From Micromonospora haikouensis (GTDB lineage Bacteria; Actinomycetota; Actinomycetes; Mycobacteriales; Micromonosporaceae): a stretch of DNA of 64,000 bases. The notes beneath the pieces are model-generated. The model made no database searches. It was not told the DNA's origin and was given only the letters and a program-made list of their open reading frames with translations. Both the position numbers and the translations under genes were made by a program. The DNA is taken from positions 219,706 through 283,705 of the forward strand of contig NZ_FMCW01000001.1 in NCBI RefSeq assembly GCF_900091595.1. The letters are read 5' to 3'. Shown one piece after another: positions 9,064-17,908 of this stretch. Positions within the stretch are counted from its first letter, which is position 1; each line of letters opens with the position of its first letter.

Positions 9064-10071
9064 ATGTCCACCACCCGCGCCGCGCCACCGTCCCCCCGCT
9101 CCGCGCCCGAGCGCGGCACCGGCGGATCCGGGGCCGACGAGCGGCGGCTCACCTGGCGCAACCGGCTGTACCGCTTCGACATGCGCTACATGCCGTACCT
9201 GATGATCGCGCCGTTCTTCCTGCTGTTCGCCGTCTTCGGCCTGTTCCCGCTGCTGTTCAACGGCGTGGTGTCGCTGCGCAACTACGAGCTGGACGACCCG
9301 ACGCTGCCGTACTGGGCCGGGTTCGACAACTTCGCCCGGCTCGCCGGCGACGAGGACTTCTGGAACGCCCTCTACAACACCTTCGGCATCTTCCTGCTCT
9401 CCTCGCTGCCGCAACTGCTGCTCGCCCTGGTGCTCGCCTCGCTGCTCAACCGCAGGCTGCGCGCCCAGACCTGGTGGCGGGTCGGCATCCTGCTGCCGTA
9501 CGTCACGCCGATCGTCGCCTCCACGATGGTGTTCAGCGTCTTCTTCTCCCGCGACTTCGGCATGGCCAACTGGCTGCTCGGCCCGTTCGGCGGGGGCGAC
9601 GCCCCGATCGACTGGCGGGCCGACAAGCTGCACTCCTGGATCGCCGTCGCCACCATGGTCAACTGGAAGTGGATCGGCTACAACGCGCTGCTCTACCTCG
9701 CGGCGATGCAGTCCATCCCGCGCGACGTCTACGAGGCGGCGGCCATCGACGGCGCGGGCCCGTGGAAGCAGCTCTGGCGGATCACCGTGCCGATGATCCA
9801 GCCGGTCGTCGTGTTCACCGTCGTGCTCTCCACCATCGGCGGCCTCCAGCTGTTCACCGAGCCGATGCTGTTCGACCTCAACGCGCAGGCGGCCACCGGC
9901 GGCCCGAACGGCGAGTGGCAGACCATCGCCCAGCTCATCTACAAGGTGGGCTGGAAGGACCTGAACCTCGGCTACGCCGCCGCGATGTCCTGGGCCCTGT
10001 TCCTGATCATCCTCGTCGTCGCCGGCATCAACACCTGGCTGACGAGCCGCCTGTCCGGAGGGCGCAAATGA
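9064..10071 (+). CDS. Carbohydrate ABC importer permease 1 (MalF-like)
   Basis: A 335-residue inner-membrane permease with six predicted transmembrane segments, the first at residues about 43-68. The EAA loop that docks the ATPase is present (EAAAIDGAGPWKQLWRI, near residue 225). It belongs to the sugar permease family with MalF/UgpA. No ATP-binding subunit is encoded nearby; as in many actinomycete sugar importers, a shared MsiK-type ATPase elsewhere is probably used (inference). It overlaps the next gene by 4 bp (ATGA). A long non-coding leader (8917-9063) precedes ATG 9064 without an obvious Shine-Dalgarno. Confidence 0.88.
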   Translation: MSTTRAAPPSPRSAPERGTGGSGADERRLTWRNRLYRFDMRYMPYLMIAPFFLLFAVFGLFPLLFNGVVSLRNYELDDPTLPYWAGFDNFARLAGDEDFWNALYNTFGIFLLSSLPQLLLALVLASLLNRRLRAQTWWRVGILLPYVTPIVASTMVFSVFFSRDFGMANWLLGPFGGGDAPIDWRADKLHSWIAVATMVNWKWIGYNALLYLAAMQSIPRDVYEAAAIDGAGPWKQLWRITVPMIQPVVVFTVVLSTIGGLQLFTEPMLFDLNAQAATGGPNGEWQTIAQLIYKVGWKDLNLGYAAAMSWALFLIILVVAGINTWLTSRLSGGRK

Positions 10072-10979
10072 GTGTCGACACCGCGCCGCGGCCCGTGGAG
10101 CAGGCCCCCGCGCCCCGGGGCCGCCGGGCCCGGCTGATGGGCCGCGCCCCGCAGGACACCCCGGCGGGCCTCGGGACGTACCTGCTGCTGGCCGTGACGA
10201 TCCTGTTCTCGGTCTTCCCGCTGTACTGGATGTTCGTCATCGCCACCAGCGACGACGAGGCCCTCGCGAAGATCCCCCCGGCGGTCGTGCCCGGCAACCA
10301 GTTCCTGGTCAACCTGGAGGAGGTCTTCTCCCTCCAGGACGTCTTCTTCGCCGCCGGCCTGATCAACAGCTTCATCGTCTCCACCGTGGTCACCGCCTCG
10401 GTGCTGTTCTTCTGCTCGCTGGCCGGGTTCGCGTTCGCCAAGCTGCGCTTCAAGGGCAGCGGCTGGCTGATGCTGTTCGTGGTGCTCACCCTCACCGTGC
10501 CCAACCAGCTCGGCATCGTGGCGCTCTACATCGTGATGGGCAAGCTCGGCTGGAACGGCACCCTGCTCGCCGTCATCGCGCCCGGCCTGGTCACCGCGTT
10601 CGGCGTGTTCTACATGCGGCAGTTCATCGTCAACTCCGTCCCCGACGAGCTGGTCGAGTCGGCGCGGGTGGACGGCGCGACCACCATGCGGATCTACTGG
10701 AGCATGGTGCTGCCGGCGATCCGGCCCGCCCTCGCGGTGCTCGGCCTGCTCACGTTCGTGGCCACCTGGAACGACTTCCAGTGGCCGCTGATCACGCTCA
10801 GCGGCACCGACTTCCCCACCTCGATGGTGGCCATCTCCGACCTGGCCAGCGGCAACTACGTGATCTACCGGCGGGTGCTGGCCGGCGCGTTCGTCGCCAC
10901 GATCCCCCTGCTGGTCATGCTGTTCGTCGGCGGGCGTCAGATCGTCCGCGGAATCATGGAAGGCGCGGTGAAGTCGTGA
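10068..10979 (+). CDS. Carbohydrate ABC importer permease 2 (MalG-like)
   Basis: A 303-residue permease with six transmembrane segments after a 35-residue cytosolic tail. The EAA loop reads ELVESARVDGATTMRIYWS. It pairs with the MalF-like permease to form the transmembrane pore. ATG 10068 overlaps the preceding stop codon (ATGA) and its own stop overlaps the GTG of the mannosidase gene, so translation of the three genes is coupled. Confidence 0.9.
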   Translation: MSVDTAPRPVEQAPAPRGRRARLMGRAPQDTPAGLGTYLLLAVTILFSVFPLYWMFVIATSDDEALAKIPPAVVPGNQFLVNLEEVFSLQDVFFAAGLINSFIVSTVVTASVLFFCSLAGFAFAKLRFKGSGWLMLFVVLTLTVPNQLGIVALYIVMGKLGWNGTLLAVIAPGLVTAFGVFYMRQFIVNSVPDELVESARVDGATTMRIYWSMVLPAIRPALAVLGLLTFVATWNDFQWPLITLSGTDFPTSMVAISDLASGNYVIYRRVLAGAFVATIPLLVMLFVGGRQIVRGIMEGAVKS

Positions 10980-13432
10980 TCCGGCAATCGTTGCACGAGG
11001 GTTGGCTGCTGCGGGCCGTCGCCGGCGGCCAGGTGCCGCCGCAGGTGGCCGGCCGGTCGGTCCCGGCGACCGTGCCCGGCTGTGTGCACACCGACCTGCT
11101 CGCCGCCGGCCTGATCCCCGACCCGTACCTCGACGACAACGAGACGGCGCTGGCGTGGATCGGGCGCACCGACTGGGTCTACGAGACCACGTTCGACGCG
11201 CCGGCCGGCGACGCCGACCGGGTCGACCTGGTCTGCGCCGGCCTCGACACGGTCGCCACGCTCGCCGTCAACGGCGTCGAGGTCGGCCGCGCCGAGAACA
11301 TGCACCGGGGCTACCGGTTCGCCGTGGCGGACGCGCTGCGGCCGGGGGCCAACACGCTGACCGTCCGGTTCGACTCGCCGTACCGCTACGCCGAGGCGCA
11401 CCGGGACCGGCTCGGCGACCGGCCCAACGCGTACCCCGAGCCCTTCAACTTCATCCGCAAGACGGCCTGCAACTTCGGTTGGGACTGGGGGCCGACGGTC
11501 GTCACCGCCGGCATCTGGCAGGACATCGGCCTGCACGCCTGGTCCACGGCCCGGCTCGCGACGGTCCGGCCGCTGGTCACCGTCGCCGACGGCGTCGGCC
11601 GGGTCGAGGTGGTCGTCGAGGTCGAGCGCGCCGCCACCGCCGGGCAGGCCGCCACCGGCGGGCCGGTCACCGTCCGGGCGACGGTGGCCGGGTCCGCCGC
11701 CGAGGCCGTCGTCGCGGCGGGGGAGCGCACGGCCGTGCTGACCGTCGAGGTCCGCGACCCCGCGCTGTGGTGGCCCCGGGGGTACGGGGACCAGCCGCTG
11801 CACCCCCTCGACGTGAGGCTGCACGCCGCCGACGGCCGGGAGCTGGACGCCTGGTCCCGCCGGATCGGCTTCCGCACGGTGCGCCTGGACACCGCGCCCG
11901 ACGCGCACGGCTCCGCGTTCACCCTGGTCGTCAACGACGTGCCGGTGTTCGCCCGGGGGGTCAACTGGATCCCCGACGACGCGTTCCCCGACCGGGTCAC
12001 CCGGGCGCGGCTGGCGCACCGCTTCGACCAGGCCGTCGGGGCGAACATCAACCTGCTGCGCGTCTGGGGCGGCGGCCGGTACGAGTCGGAGGACTTCTAC
12101 GAGCTGGCCGACTCCCTCGGGCTGCTGGTGCAGCAGGACTTCCTGTTCGCCTGCGCCGCGTACCCGGAGGAGGAGCCGTTCCGCTCCGAGGTGGAGGCCG
12201 AGGCGCGCGAACAGGTCACCCGGCTGGCCGCCCACCCGTCGCTGGTGCTGTGGACGGGCAACAACGAGAACATCTGGGCCTGGCACGACTGGGGCTGGCA
12301 GGAGCGCCTCGCCGGGCGCACCTGGGGCCGGGGCTACTACCTGGAGCTGCTGCCGGCGATCGTCGCCGAGCTGGACCCGACCCGCCCGTACTGGCCGGGC
12401 AGCCCCTGGTCGGGCACCGAGGACGTCCACCCCAACGACCCGGCGCGCGGCAGCATGCACATCTGGGACGTGTGGAACACCGACGACTACACCAAGTACC
12501 GCGAGTACGTGCCCCGGTTCGTCGCCGAGTTCGGCTACCAGGCGCCCCCGGCGTACGCGACGCTGCGCCGGGCCATCTCCGACGACCCGCTCGCCCCCGA
12601 CTCGCCCGGGATGGCCCACCACCAGAAGGCCATCGACGGCGACGCGAAGCTGCAGCGGGGCCTGGACGCGCACCTGCCCCCGCCGGCCGACTTCGCCGAG
12701 TGGCACTACTTCACGCAGCTCAACCAGGCCCGCGCCATCCAGCTCGGGGTGGAGCACTTCCGCTCGCACCGGCCGGTGTGCATGGGCACCATCGTGTGGC
12801 AGCTCAACGACTGCTGGCCCGTCACCTCCTGGGCGGCCGTCGACGGCGACGGCCGGCGCAAACCCCTGTGGCACGCGCTGCGCCGCGCGTACGCCGACCG
12901 GCTGCTCACCGTCCAGCCCCGCGACGGCGGGCTGGCGCTGGTGGCCGTCAACGAGACCGGGCAGCCGTGGCGGGCCCCCGCCACCGTCACCCGGGTCACG
13001 GCGGACGGCGAGCCGAGGGCGAAGTCGGCGTACGACCTCGACGTGCCCGCGTACGCGACGGTGGAGCTGGCGCTGCCGGCGGACCTGGCCCGGCCGGAGC
13101 AGGCCCGGCGGGAGCTGCTGGTCGCCGAGGCCGACGGCGACGCCGGGCGGGCGTTCTGGTTCTTCGCCGAGGACCGCGACGCCGACTGGCCCGTGGCGGA
13201 ATACGACGCCACGGTCGAGGAGGTCGACGGCGGGCAGCGGGTACGCGTCACCGCCCGCACGTTCCTGCGCGACCTGACCCTGTTCCCGGACCGGCTCGAC
13301 CCGGCCGCCGAGGTCGACGAGGCCCTGGTGACGCTGCTGCCGGGGGAGTCGGCGACGTTCACGGTGCGGGCCCCGCGCCCGCTCGATGCGGCCGCCCTCA
13401 CCACCCGCCCCGTCCTGCGCACGGTGAATTGA
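10976..13432 (+). CDS. Beta-mannosidase, glycoside hydrolase family 2
   Basis: An 818-residue exo-beta-mannosidase (EC 3.2.1.25 by family). It has the N-terminal jelly-roll sugar-binding domain (GWDWGPTVVTAGIWQDI near residue 170), an immunoglobulin-like domain and the TIM barrel. The acid/base glutamate is E431 in TGNNEN and the nucleophile E518 in VAEFGY; LRVWGGGRYE is also typical of beta-mannosidases rather than galactosidases. There is no signal peptide, so imported mannosides would be cleaved in the cytosol. GTG 10976 overlaps the upstream stop codon. The stop codon is followed directly by a copy of the 48-bp palindromic repeat. Confidence 0.9.
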   Translation: MIRQSLHEGWLLRAVAGGQVPPQVAGRSVPATVPGCVHTDLLAAGLIPDPYLDDNETALAWIGRTDWVYETTFDAPAGDADRVDLVCAGLDTVATLAVNGVEVGRAENMHRGYRFAVADALRPGANTLTVRFDSPYRYAEAHRDRLGDRPNAYPEPFNFIRKTACNFGWDWGPTVVTAGIWQDIGLHAWSTARLATVRPLVTVADGVGRVEVVVEVERAATAGQAATGGPVTVRATVAGSAAEAVVAAGERTAVLTVEVRDPALWWPRGYGDQPLHPLDVRLHAADGRELDAWSRRIGFRTVRLDTAPDAHGSAFTLVVNDVPVFARGVNWIPDDAFPDRVTRARLAHRFDQAVGANINLLRVWGGGRYESEDFYELADSLGLLVQQDFLFACAAYPEEEPFRSEVEAEAREQVTRLAAHPSLVLWTGNNENIWAWHDWGWQERLAGRTWGRGYYLELLPAIVAELDPTRPYWPGSPWSGTEDVHPNDPARGSMHIWDVWNTDDYTKYREYVPRFVAEFGYQAPPAYATLRRAISDDPLAPDSPGMAHHQKAIDGDAKLQRGLDAHLPPPADFAEWHYFTQLNQARAIQLGVEHFRSHRPVCMGTIVWQLNDCWPVTSWAAVDGDGRRKPLWHALRRAYADRLLTVQPRDGGLALVAVNETGQPWRAPATVTRVTADGEPRAKSAYDLDVPAYATVELALPADLARPEQARRELLVAEADGDAGRAFWFFAEDRDADWPVAEYDATVEEVDGGQRVRVTARTFLRDLTLFPDRLDPAAEVDEALVTLLPGESATFTVRAPRPLDAAALTTRPVLRTVN

Positions 13433-13480
13433 AAGGAGGGGCCCCTTGTTAACGCTTTCTGTATAGGAAGGGGCCCCTCC
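13433..13480 (+). repeat. Stop-codon-anchored palindromic repeat, copy A
   Basis: Begins at the base after the beta-mannosidase TGA. Two arms each carry GGGGCCCC (AAGGAGGGGCCCCTT and AGGAAGGGGCCCCTCC) around a centre starting GTTAACGC. The arms can pair into a long hairpin, so it may serve as a terminator without T tract. Related copies lie at 18343-18389, 32583-32631 and 56706-56754. Confidence 0.85.
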
Positions 13481-13585
13481 AAACACCCCGCAGGCGCTTG
13501 ACAGCGGCCGATCGCATGCACGAGAGTCGATGCGTTCCCGAGGTGCGGCGGCGCGCGCCTTCCCCTTTCCCGAAGGGCCTGCGCG

Positions 13586-15646
13586 ATGCCGCTCTCGTTC
13601 GACCGCCGCCACCTGCTGCGCCTCGGCGGCGCCACCCTCCTCGTCGCCGCCCCCGCCACCGGGCTCGGCCCGCCCGCCCAGGCCGCCGCCGGACCCGGCC
13701 TGCCCGCCGCCGGCCTGCCCGCCCTCGCCGCCGCCACGGTCACCGCCGACCTGGTCGTCTACGGCGCGACGTCGGCCGGGATCATGGCCGCCGTGCAGAT
13801 GCGCCGGCTGGGGCGCACCGCGCTGATCGTGGAGCCGGGCGGCCACGTCGGCGGGCTGACCACCGGCGGCCTCGGCTACACCGACAGCGGCACCAGCGCC
13901 GCCATCGGCGGCCTCGCCGGGGAGTTCTACCGCCGGGTCCACGCGAAGTACGCCGGCGCGGCCGTCACCCCCACCTCGCCGATGCGGCTGGTCTTCGAGC
14001 CGCACGTCGCCGCCGCCGTCTTCGCCGACCTGCTCGCCGAGCACGCGATCCCGGTCCACCTCGACGCCCGGCTCACCGCCGTGACCCGCGCCGGCGACCG
14101 GCTCACCGGCCTGGCCACCGACAACGGGCAGCTCTTCGCGGGCGGCATGTTCGTCGACGCCACGTACGAGGGCGACCTCATGGCGGCGGCCGGGGTGTCG
14201 TACACGGTGGGCCGGGAGGCCAACTCGGTGTACGGCGAGACGATCAACGGGGTGCAGCTGCGCGGGGCGCACCAGTTCACCCTGCCCGTCGACCCGTACG
14301 TGGTGCCGGGCAACGCCGCGAGCGGCCTGCTCCCCGGCATCTCCGCCGCCCCCGTCGCGCCCAACGGCACCGGCGACGACCGGATCCAGGCGTACAACTT
14401 CCGGATGTGCCTCACCCGGGCCGCCGACCGGATCCCGTTCCCGAAGCCGGCCGGCTACGACCCGGCCGACTACGAGCTGCTGCTGCGCTACGTGCAGGCC
14501 GGCTATACCGGCCCGTTCTTCACCACCCAGAGCGTCGGCGGCGGCAAGACCGACTCCAACAACACCGGGGCGTTCTCCACCGACTTCATCGGGGCCAGCC
14601 ACGCGTACCCGACGGCCACCTGGGCGCAGCGGCAGACGATGGTGGCCGAGCACCGGGCGTACCAGCAGGGCCTGCTGTGGTTCCTGGCCAACGACCCCCG
14701 GCTGCCGGCGTCGGTCCGGGCCGACACCGCCGCCTGGGGCCTGGCCGCCGACGAGTTCACCGCCACCGGCGGCTGGCCACCCCAGCTGTACGTCCGCGAG
14801 GCGCGGCGGATGCTCGCCGACTACGTGATGACGGAGCGGGACTGCCGGGGCGCGGTGCGGGTCGCCGACTCGGTCGGCCTGGCCAGCTACACGATGGACT
14901 CGCACAACTGCCAGCGGGTGGTGGTGAACGGGGTGGTGAAGAACGAGGGCGACGTGCAGGTGGGGGTGCCGGGGCCGTACCCGGTCAGCTACCGGTCGAT
15001 CGTGCCCGCGCAGGGGCAGTGCGCCAACCTGTTCGTCCCGGTCTGCCTGGCGGCCAGCCACATCGCGTACGGCTCGATCCGGATGGAGCCGGTGTTCATG
15101 ATCCTCGCCCAGTCCGCCGCGACGGCGGCGAAGCTGGCCCTGGACGCGGGCGTGCCGGCGCAGCGGGTCGACGTCGGCGCCCTCCAGGCCCGGCTGCGCG
15201 CCGACGGGCAGATCCTCACCTGGCCGCCCGTCACCGAGGGCGAGATCGTGGTCGACAACCGTTCGGCCGGGGTGACCCGGGGCGGGGTCTGGGTGGGCAG
15301 CACCCAGGTCGGCGGCTACTACGGCACCGACTACGAGCACGACGGCAACACCGGCAAGGGCGTCAACCGGCTGCGGTTCACCCCGGCGCTGCCGGCCGCC
15401 GGCACGTGGACGGTCCAGCTGCGCTGGACGGCCGACGCGAACCGGGCGAGCAACGTCCCGGTGGACGTGGCGCACGCCGGGGGTGTGACCACCCGCACGG
15501 TGGACCAGCGCGGCTCGGGCGGGCAGTGGGTGTCGCTCGGGGCGTACGAGTTCGCGGCGGGCTCGGCGGGCAGCGTGCTGATCCGCACGGAGGCCACCGA
15601 CGGGTACGTGGTGGCCGACGCGGCCCGGTTCGTCCCGGCGGCCTGA
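13586..15646 (+). CDS. Tat-exported FAD-dependent oxidoreductase with C-terminal carbohydrate-binding-like domain
   Basis: A 686-residue protein. The N-terminus DRRHLLRLGGATLLVAA is a twin-arginine signal. From residue about 52 there is a Rossmann FAD-binding region (DLVVYGATSAGIMAAVQMRR, GGLTTGGLG) of the FAD_oxidored family (PF12831). The last ~130 residues (from about EIVVDNRS) form a beta-sandwich like the C-terminal domain of golvesin or xanthan lyase, suggesting polysaccharide attachment. The substrate is unknown. I place the start at ATG 13586, where the signal peptide begins. It follows the mannosidase but is separated by repeat copy A, so it is probably a separate transcription unit. 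Confidence 0.8.
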   Translation: MPLSFDRRHLLRLGGATLLVAAPATGLGPPAQAAAGPGLPAAGLPALAAATVTADLVVYGATSAGIMAAVQMRRLGRTALIVEPGGHVGGLTTGGLGYTDSGTSAAIGGLAGEFYRRVHAKYAGAAVTPTSPMRLVFEPHVAAAVFADLLAEHAIPVHLDARLTAVTRAGDRLTGLATDNGQLFAGGMFVDATYEGDLMAAAGVSYTVGREANSVYGETINGVQLRGAHQFTLPVDPYVVPGNAASGLLPGISAAPVAPNGTGDDRIQAYNFRMCLTRAADRIPFPKPAGYDPADYELLLRYVQAGYTGPFFTTQSVGGGKTDSNNTGAFSTDFIGASHAYPTATWAQRQTMVAEHRAYQQGLLWFLANDPRLPASVRADTAAWGLAADEFTATGGWPPQLYVREARRMLADYVMTERDCRGAVRVADSVGLASYTMDSHNCQRVVVNGVVKNEGDVQVGVPGPYPVSYRSIVPAQGQCANLFVPVCLAASHIAYGSIRMEPVFMILAQSAATAAKLALDAGVPAQRVDVGALQARLRADGQILTWPPVTEGEIVVDNRSAGVTRGGVWVGSTQVGGYYGTDYEHDGNTGKGVNRLRFTPALPAAGTWTVQLRWTADANRASNVPVDVAHAGGVTTRTVDQRGSGGQWVSLGAYEFAAGSAGSVLIRTEATDGYVVADAARFVPAA

Positions 15647-15677
15647 CCGGGTCGCGGGGTGTCCCGGCTCACGACTT

Positions 15678-15705
15678 GAAGACTTCTGCAAGTGGTAAAG
15701 TCTTC
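15678..15705. promoter_or_regulatory. ArsR-type operator overlapping the promoter
   Basis: A perfect 8-bp inverted repeat, GAAGACTT (15678-15685) and AAGTCTTC (15698-15705), overlaps a -10-like TAAAGT (15696-15701) located 8 nt before ATG 15710. The layout predicts autorepression by the adjacent ArsR protein and a leaderless message. Confidence 0.7.
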
Positions 15706-15709
15706 ACGT

Positions 15710-16132
15710 ATGGGTCGTCGAGCCGGGAGTCCCCAGGTGTCCGTGCCGCTGTACCAGGCCAAGGCCGAGCTGTTCCGCACCCTCGGGCACCCCGTGCGCA
15801 TCCGCGTGCTCGAACTGCTCCAGGACGGGCCGAAGCCCGTCCGCGACCTGCTCGCCGTCATCGACGTCGAGGCGTCCAACCTCTCCCAGCAGCTCGCCGT
15901 GCTGCGCCGCGCCGGCATGGTCGCCTCCCACCGCGACGGCCCCCTGGTCATGTACTCCCTCAGCACCCCCGACGTGGCCGACCTGCTGGCCGCCGGGCGG
16001 CGCATCCTCGGCGCGGTCCTCACCGACCGCGACGCCCTCCTCGACGAGCTGCGCGCCGACGCCGTGCCGACTGCCGGCCCGGCTCCGGCCGCCAGCGGGG
16101 AGACCGGCTCGCGGCCCGGTGCGGGCCGGTGA
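15710..16132 (+). CDS. ArsR-family regulator of the SulP transporter
   Basis: A 140-residue winged-helix protein of the ArsR family (LFRTLGHPVRIRVLELLQDG; recognition helix EASNLSQQLAVLRRAGMV). It contains no cysteine at all, and the usual metal-binding ELCVCDL position reads KPVRDLLAV, so the classical thiolate metal site is absent; it may sense something else or respond through the Ala/Pro-rich C-terminus. Start chosen at ATG 15710 because the operator and -10 lie just upstream; GTG 15692 in the same frame lies inside the operator. It overlaps the SulP gene by 4 bp (GTGA). Confidence 0.85.
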   Translation: MGRRAGSPQVSVPLYQAKAELFRTLGHPVRIRVLELLQDGPKPVRDLLAVIDVEASNLSQQLAVLRRAGMVASHRDGPLVMYSLSTPDVADLLAAGRRILGAVLTDRDALLDELRADAVPTAGPAPAASGETGSRPGAGR

Positions 16133-17826
16133 GCGCCGCCACAGCCGCGACAGCCGCCACTGCCGCGACCGCCGCCGTCCGCGACCGCGTCCTCGGCCTG
16201 CTGCCTGGCCGCGCCGACTGGCACGCCGTACGCCGCTCGCCCCGCCGCGACCTGCTCGCCGGCCTCACCGTCGCGATCGTCGCCCTGCCGCTGGCCCTCG
16301 CCTTCGGCGTCACCTCCGGGCTCGGCGCGCAGGCGGGGCTGGTCACCGCCGTCGTCGCCGGTGCCGTGGCCGCGGTCTTCGGCGGCTCCAACCTCCAGGT
16401 CTCCGGCCCCACCGGCGCGATGACCGTGGTGCTGGTGCCCGTGGTGCAGCAGTTCGGCCCGACCGGGGTGCTGATGGTCGGCGCGATGGCCGGCCTCGTG
16501 CTGATCGCCCTCGCGCTGGCCCGCCTCGGCCGGTACGTCCGCTACCTGCCCACCCCCGTCATCGAGGGCTTCACCGCCGGCATCGCCGTGGTCATCGCCC
16601 TGCAACAGGTGCCCGCCGCGCTCGGTGTCACCGACGCGCACGGCGACCGGGTGTGGGCGGTGGCCGCCGACGCGGTCGCCCGGTTCGTCGTACACCCCCG
16701 GCCGGTGGCCCTCGCGGTGGCCCTCGGCGTCGCGGCGCTGATGCTGCTCGGCGGCCGCTGGCGGCCCGGCGTGCCGTTCTCCCTGCTCGGGGTCGCCGCC
16801 GCGACGATCCTCGCGGAGGCCGCGCCGGTCGACCTGGTCCGCATCGGCGCGCTGCCGCAGGGGCTGCCCGCGCCGTCGCTGGGCTTCCTCGACCCCGGCG
16901 CCGTCGGCGTGCTGCTGCCCTCCGCGCTCGCCGTCGCCGCCCTCGCCGCGCTGGAGAGCCTGCTGTCGGCCACCGTCGCCGACGGGATGACCGTCGGCGA
17001 GCGGCACGACCCCGACAAGGAGCTGTTCGGGCAGGGGCTGGCCAACCTCGCGTCCCCGCTGTTCGGCGGCATCCCCGCCACCGCCGCCATCGCCCGCACC
17101 GCCGTGAACGTGCGCGCCGGGGCGTCGTCGAAGCTGGCCGCGCTGACCCACGCCGTCGCGCTCGCCGCGATCGTGCTCGCCGCCGCGCCGCTCGTCGGCC
17201 GCATCCCCCTCGCGGCGCTCGCCGGGGTGCTGCTCGCCACCACCGTACGGATGGTCGAGGCCGCCTCGCTCCTGGCGCTGGCGCGCGCCACCCGGGGCGA
17301 CGCGCTGGTGCTCGTGCTCACCTTCGCCGTCACCGTGATCTGGGACCTGGTGACCGCCGTGGCCGTCGGCATCGCCGTCGCGATCGTCATCGCGCTGCGC
17401 GCGGTGGCCCGCAGCGCCAGGCTGGAACAGGTGCCCCTCGACCGGGGCGAGCACAGCGCCGAGGAGCACGCGCTGCTCGACGAGCACATCGTGGCGTACC
17501 GGCTGGACGGGCCGCTGTTCTTCGCCGCCGCGCACACCTTCCTGCTCCAGCTCTCCGACGTCGCCGACGTGCGAGTGGTCATCCTGCGGATGTCCCGGGT
17601 GTCGGCCCTGGACGCCACCGGGGCGCACGTGCTGGGCGACGCGATCCGGCGGCTGCGCGGCCGGGGGATCACCGTGCTGCTCTCCGGCATCACCCCCGGC
17701 CACGACCAGGTGCTCGCCACGCTGGGGGTGGCCGACGAGCTGCGCCGCGACGGCCTGGTCTTCCCGGACACCCCGGCGGCCATCGCGTACGCCCGCGGCC
17801 TGCTCCGGGGCGCGCCCACCGCCTGA
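16129..17826 (+). CDS. SulP-family anion transporter with STAS domain
   Basis: A 565-residue membrane protein. Residues about 38-420 hold ten or more transmembrane segments with the family signatures (SGPTGAMTVVL; PIPVIEGFTAG-like PTPVIEGFTAGIAV). Residues about 440-555 are a cytosolic STAS domain (LDATGAHVLGDAIRRL). SulP proteins carry sulfate, bicarbonate or other anions; the substrate here cannot be assigned. GTG 16129 overlaps the arsR-type stop codon, so the two are co-translated and the anion is probably linked to what the regulator senses. The N-terminus has an Ala-Thr repeat. Confidence 0.87.
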   Translation: MSAATAATAATAATAAVRDRVLGLLPGRADWHAVRRSPRRDLLAGLTVAIVALPLALAFGVTSGLGAQAGLVTAVVAGAVAAVFGGSNLQVSGPTGAMTVVLVPVVQQFGPTGVLMVGAMAGLVLIALALARLGRYVRYLPTPVIEGFTAGIAVVIALQQVPAALGVTDAHGDRVWAVAADAVARFVVHPRPVALAVALGVAALMLLGGRWRPGVPFSLLGVAAATILAEAAPVDLVRIGALPQGLPAPSLGFLDPGAVGVLLPSALAVAALAALESLLSATVADGMTVGERHDPDKELFGQGLANLASPLFGGIPATAAIARTAVNVRAGASSKLAALTHAVALAAIVLAAAPLVGRIPLAALAGVLLATTVRMVEAASLLALARATRGDALVLVLTFAVTVIWDLVTAVAVGIAVAIVIALRAVARSARLEQVPLDRGEHSAEEHALLDEHIVAYRLDGPLFFAAAHTFLLQLSDVADVRVVILRMSRVSALDATGAHVLGDAIRRLRGRGITVLLSGITPGHDQVLATLGVADELRRDGLVFPDTPAAIAYARGLLRGAPTA

Positions 17827-17830
17827 GCGC

Positions 17831-17850
17831 CGCGCCGCCTGAGCGGCGCG
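17831..17850 (+). terminator. Terminator-like hairpin after the SulP gene
   Basis: CGCGCCGC and GCGGCGCG pair perfectly (8 bp) around a 4-nt loop, 4 nt after the SulP stop codon. Confidence 0.6.
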
Positions 17851-17908
17851 TCATGTCGGGGAGGTGGCGGTATCCCGCGTCCAGGACACCCCCATTTTCC
17901 CGACATGA
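17851..17908. repeat. Inverted repeat with 10-bp arms
   Basis: TCATGTCGGG (17851-17860) and its perfect complement (17899-17908) flank 38 bp. The stretch CATTTTCCCGACATG is AT-rich for this genome. It may be a terminator for either flanking strand or the edge of a degraded gene. Confidence 0.5.

Noticed and set aside
10937..15691. A 1584-codon open frame on the minus strand, and similar very long antisense frames at 3652-6213, 18390-22160 beyond ilvD, and 29403-31190
   Set aside because: They lie opposite well-supported genes, are rich in Arg/Gly/Pro/His low-complexity sequence and have no domain motifs. Long antisense frames are a by-product of high GC at third codon positions.
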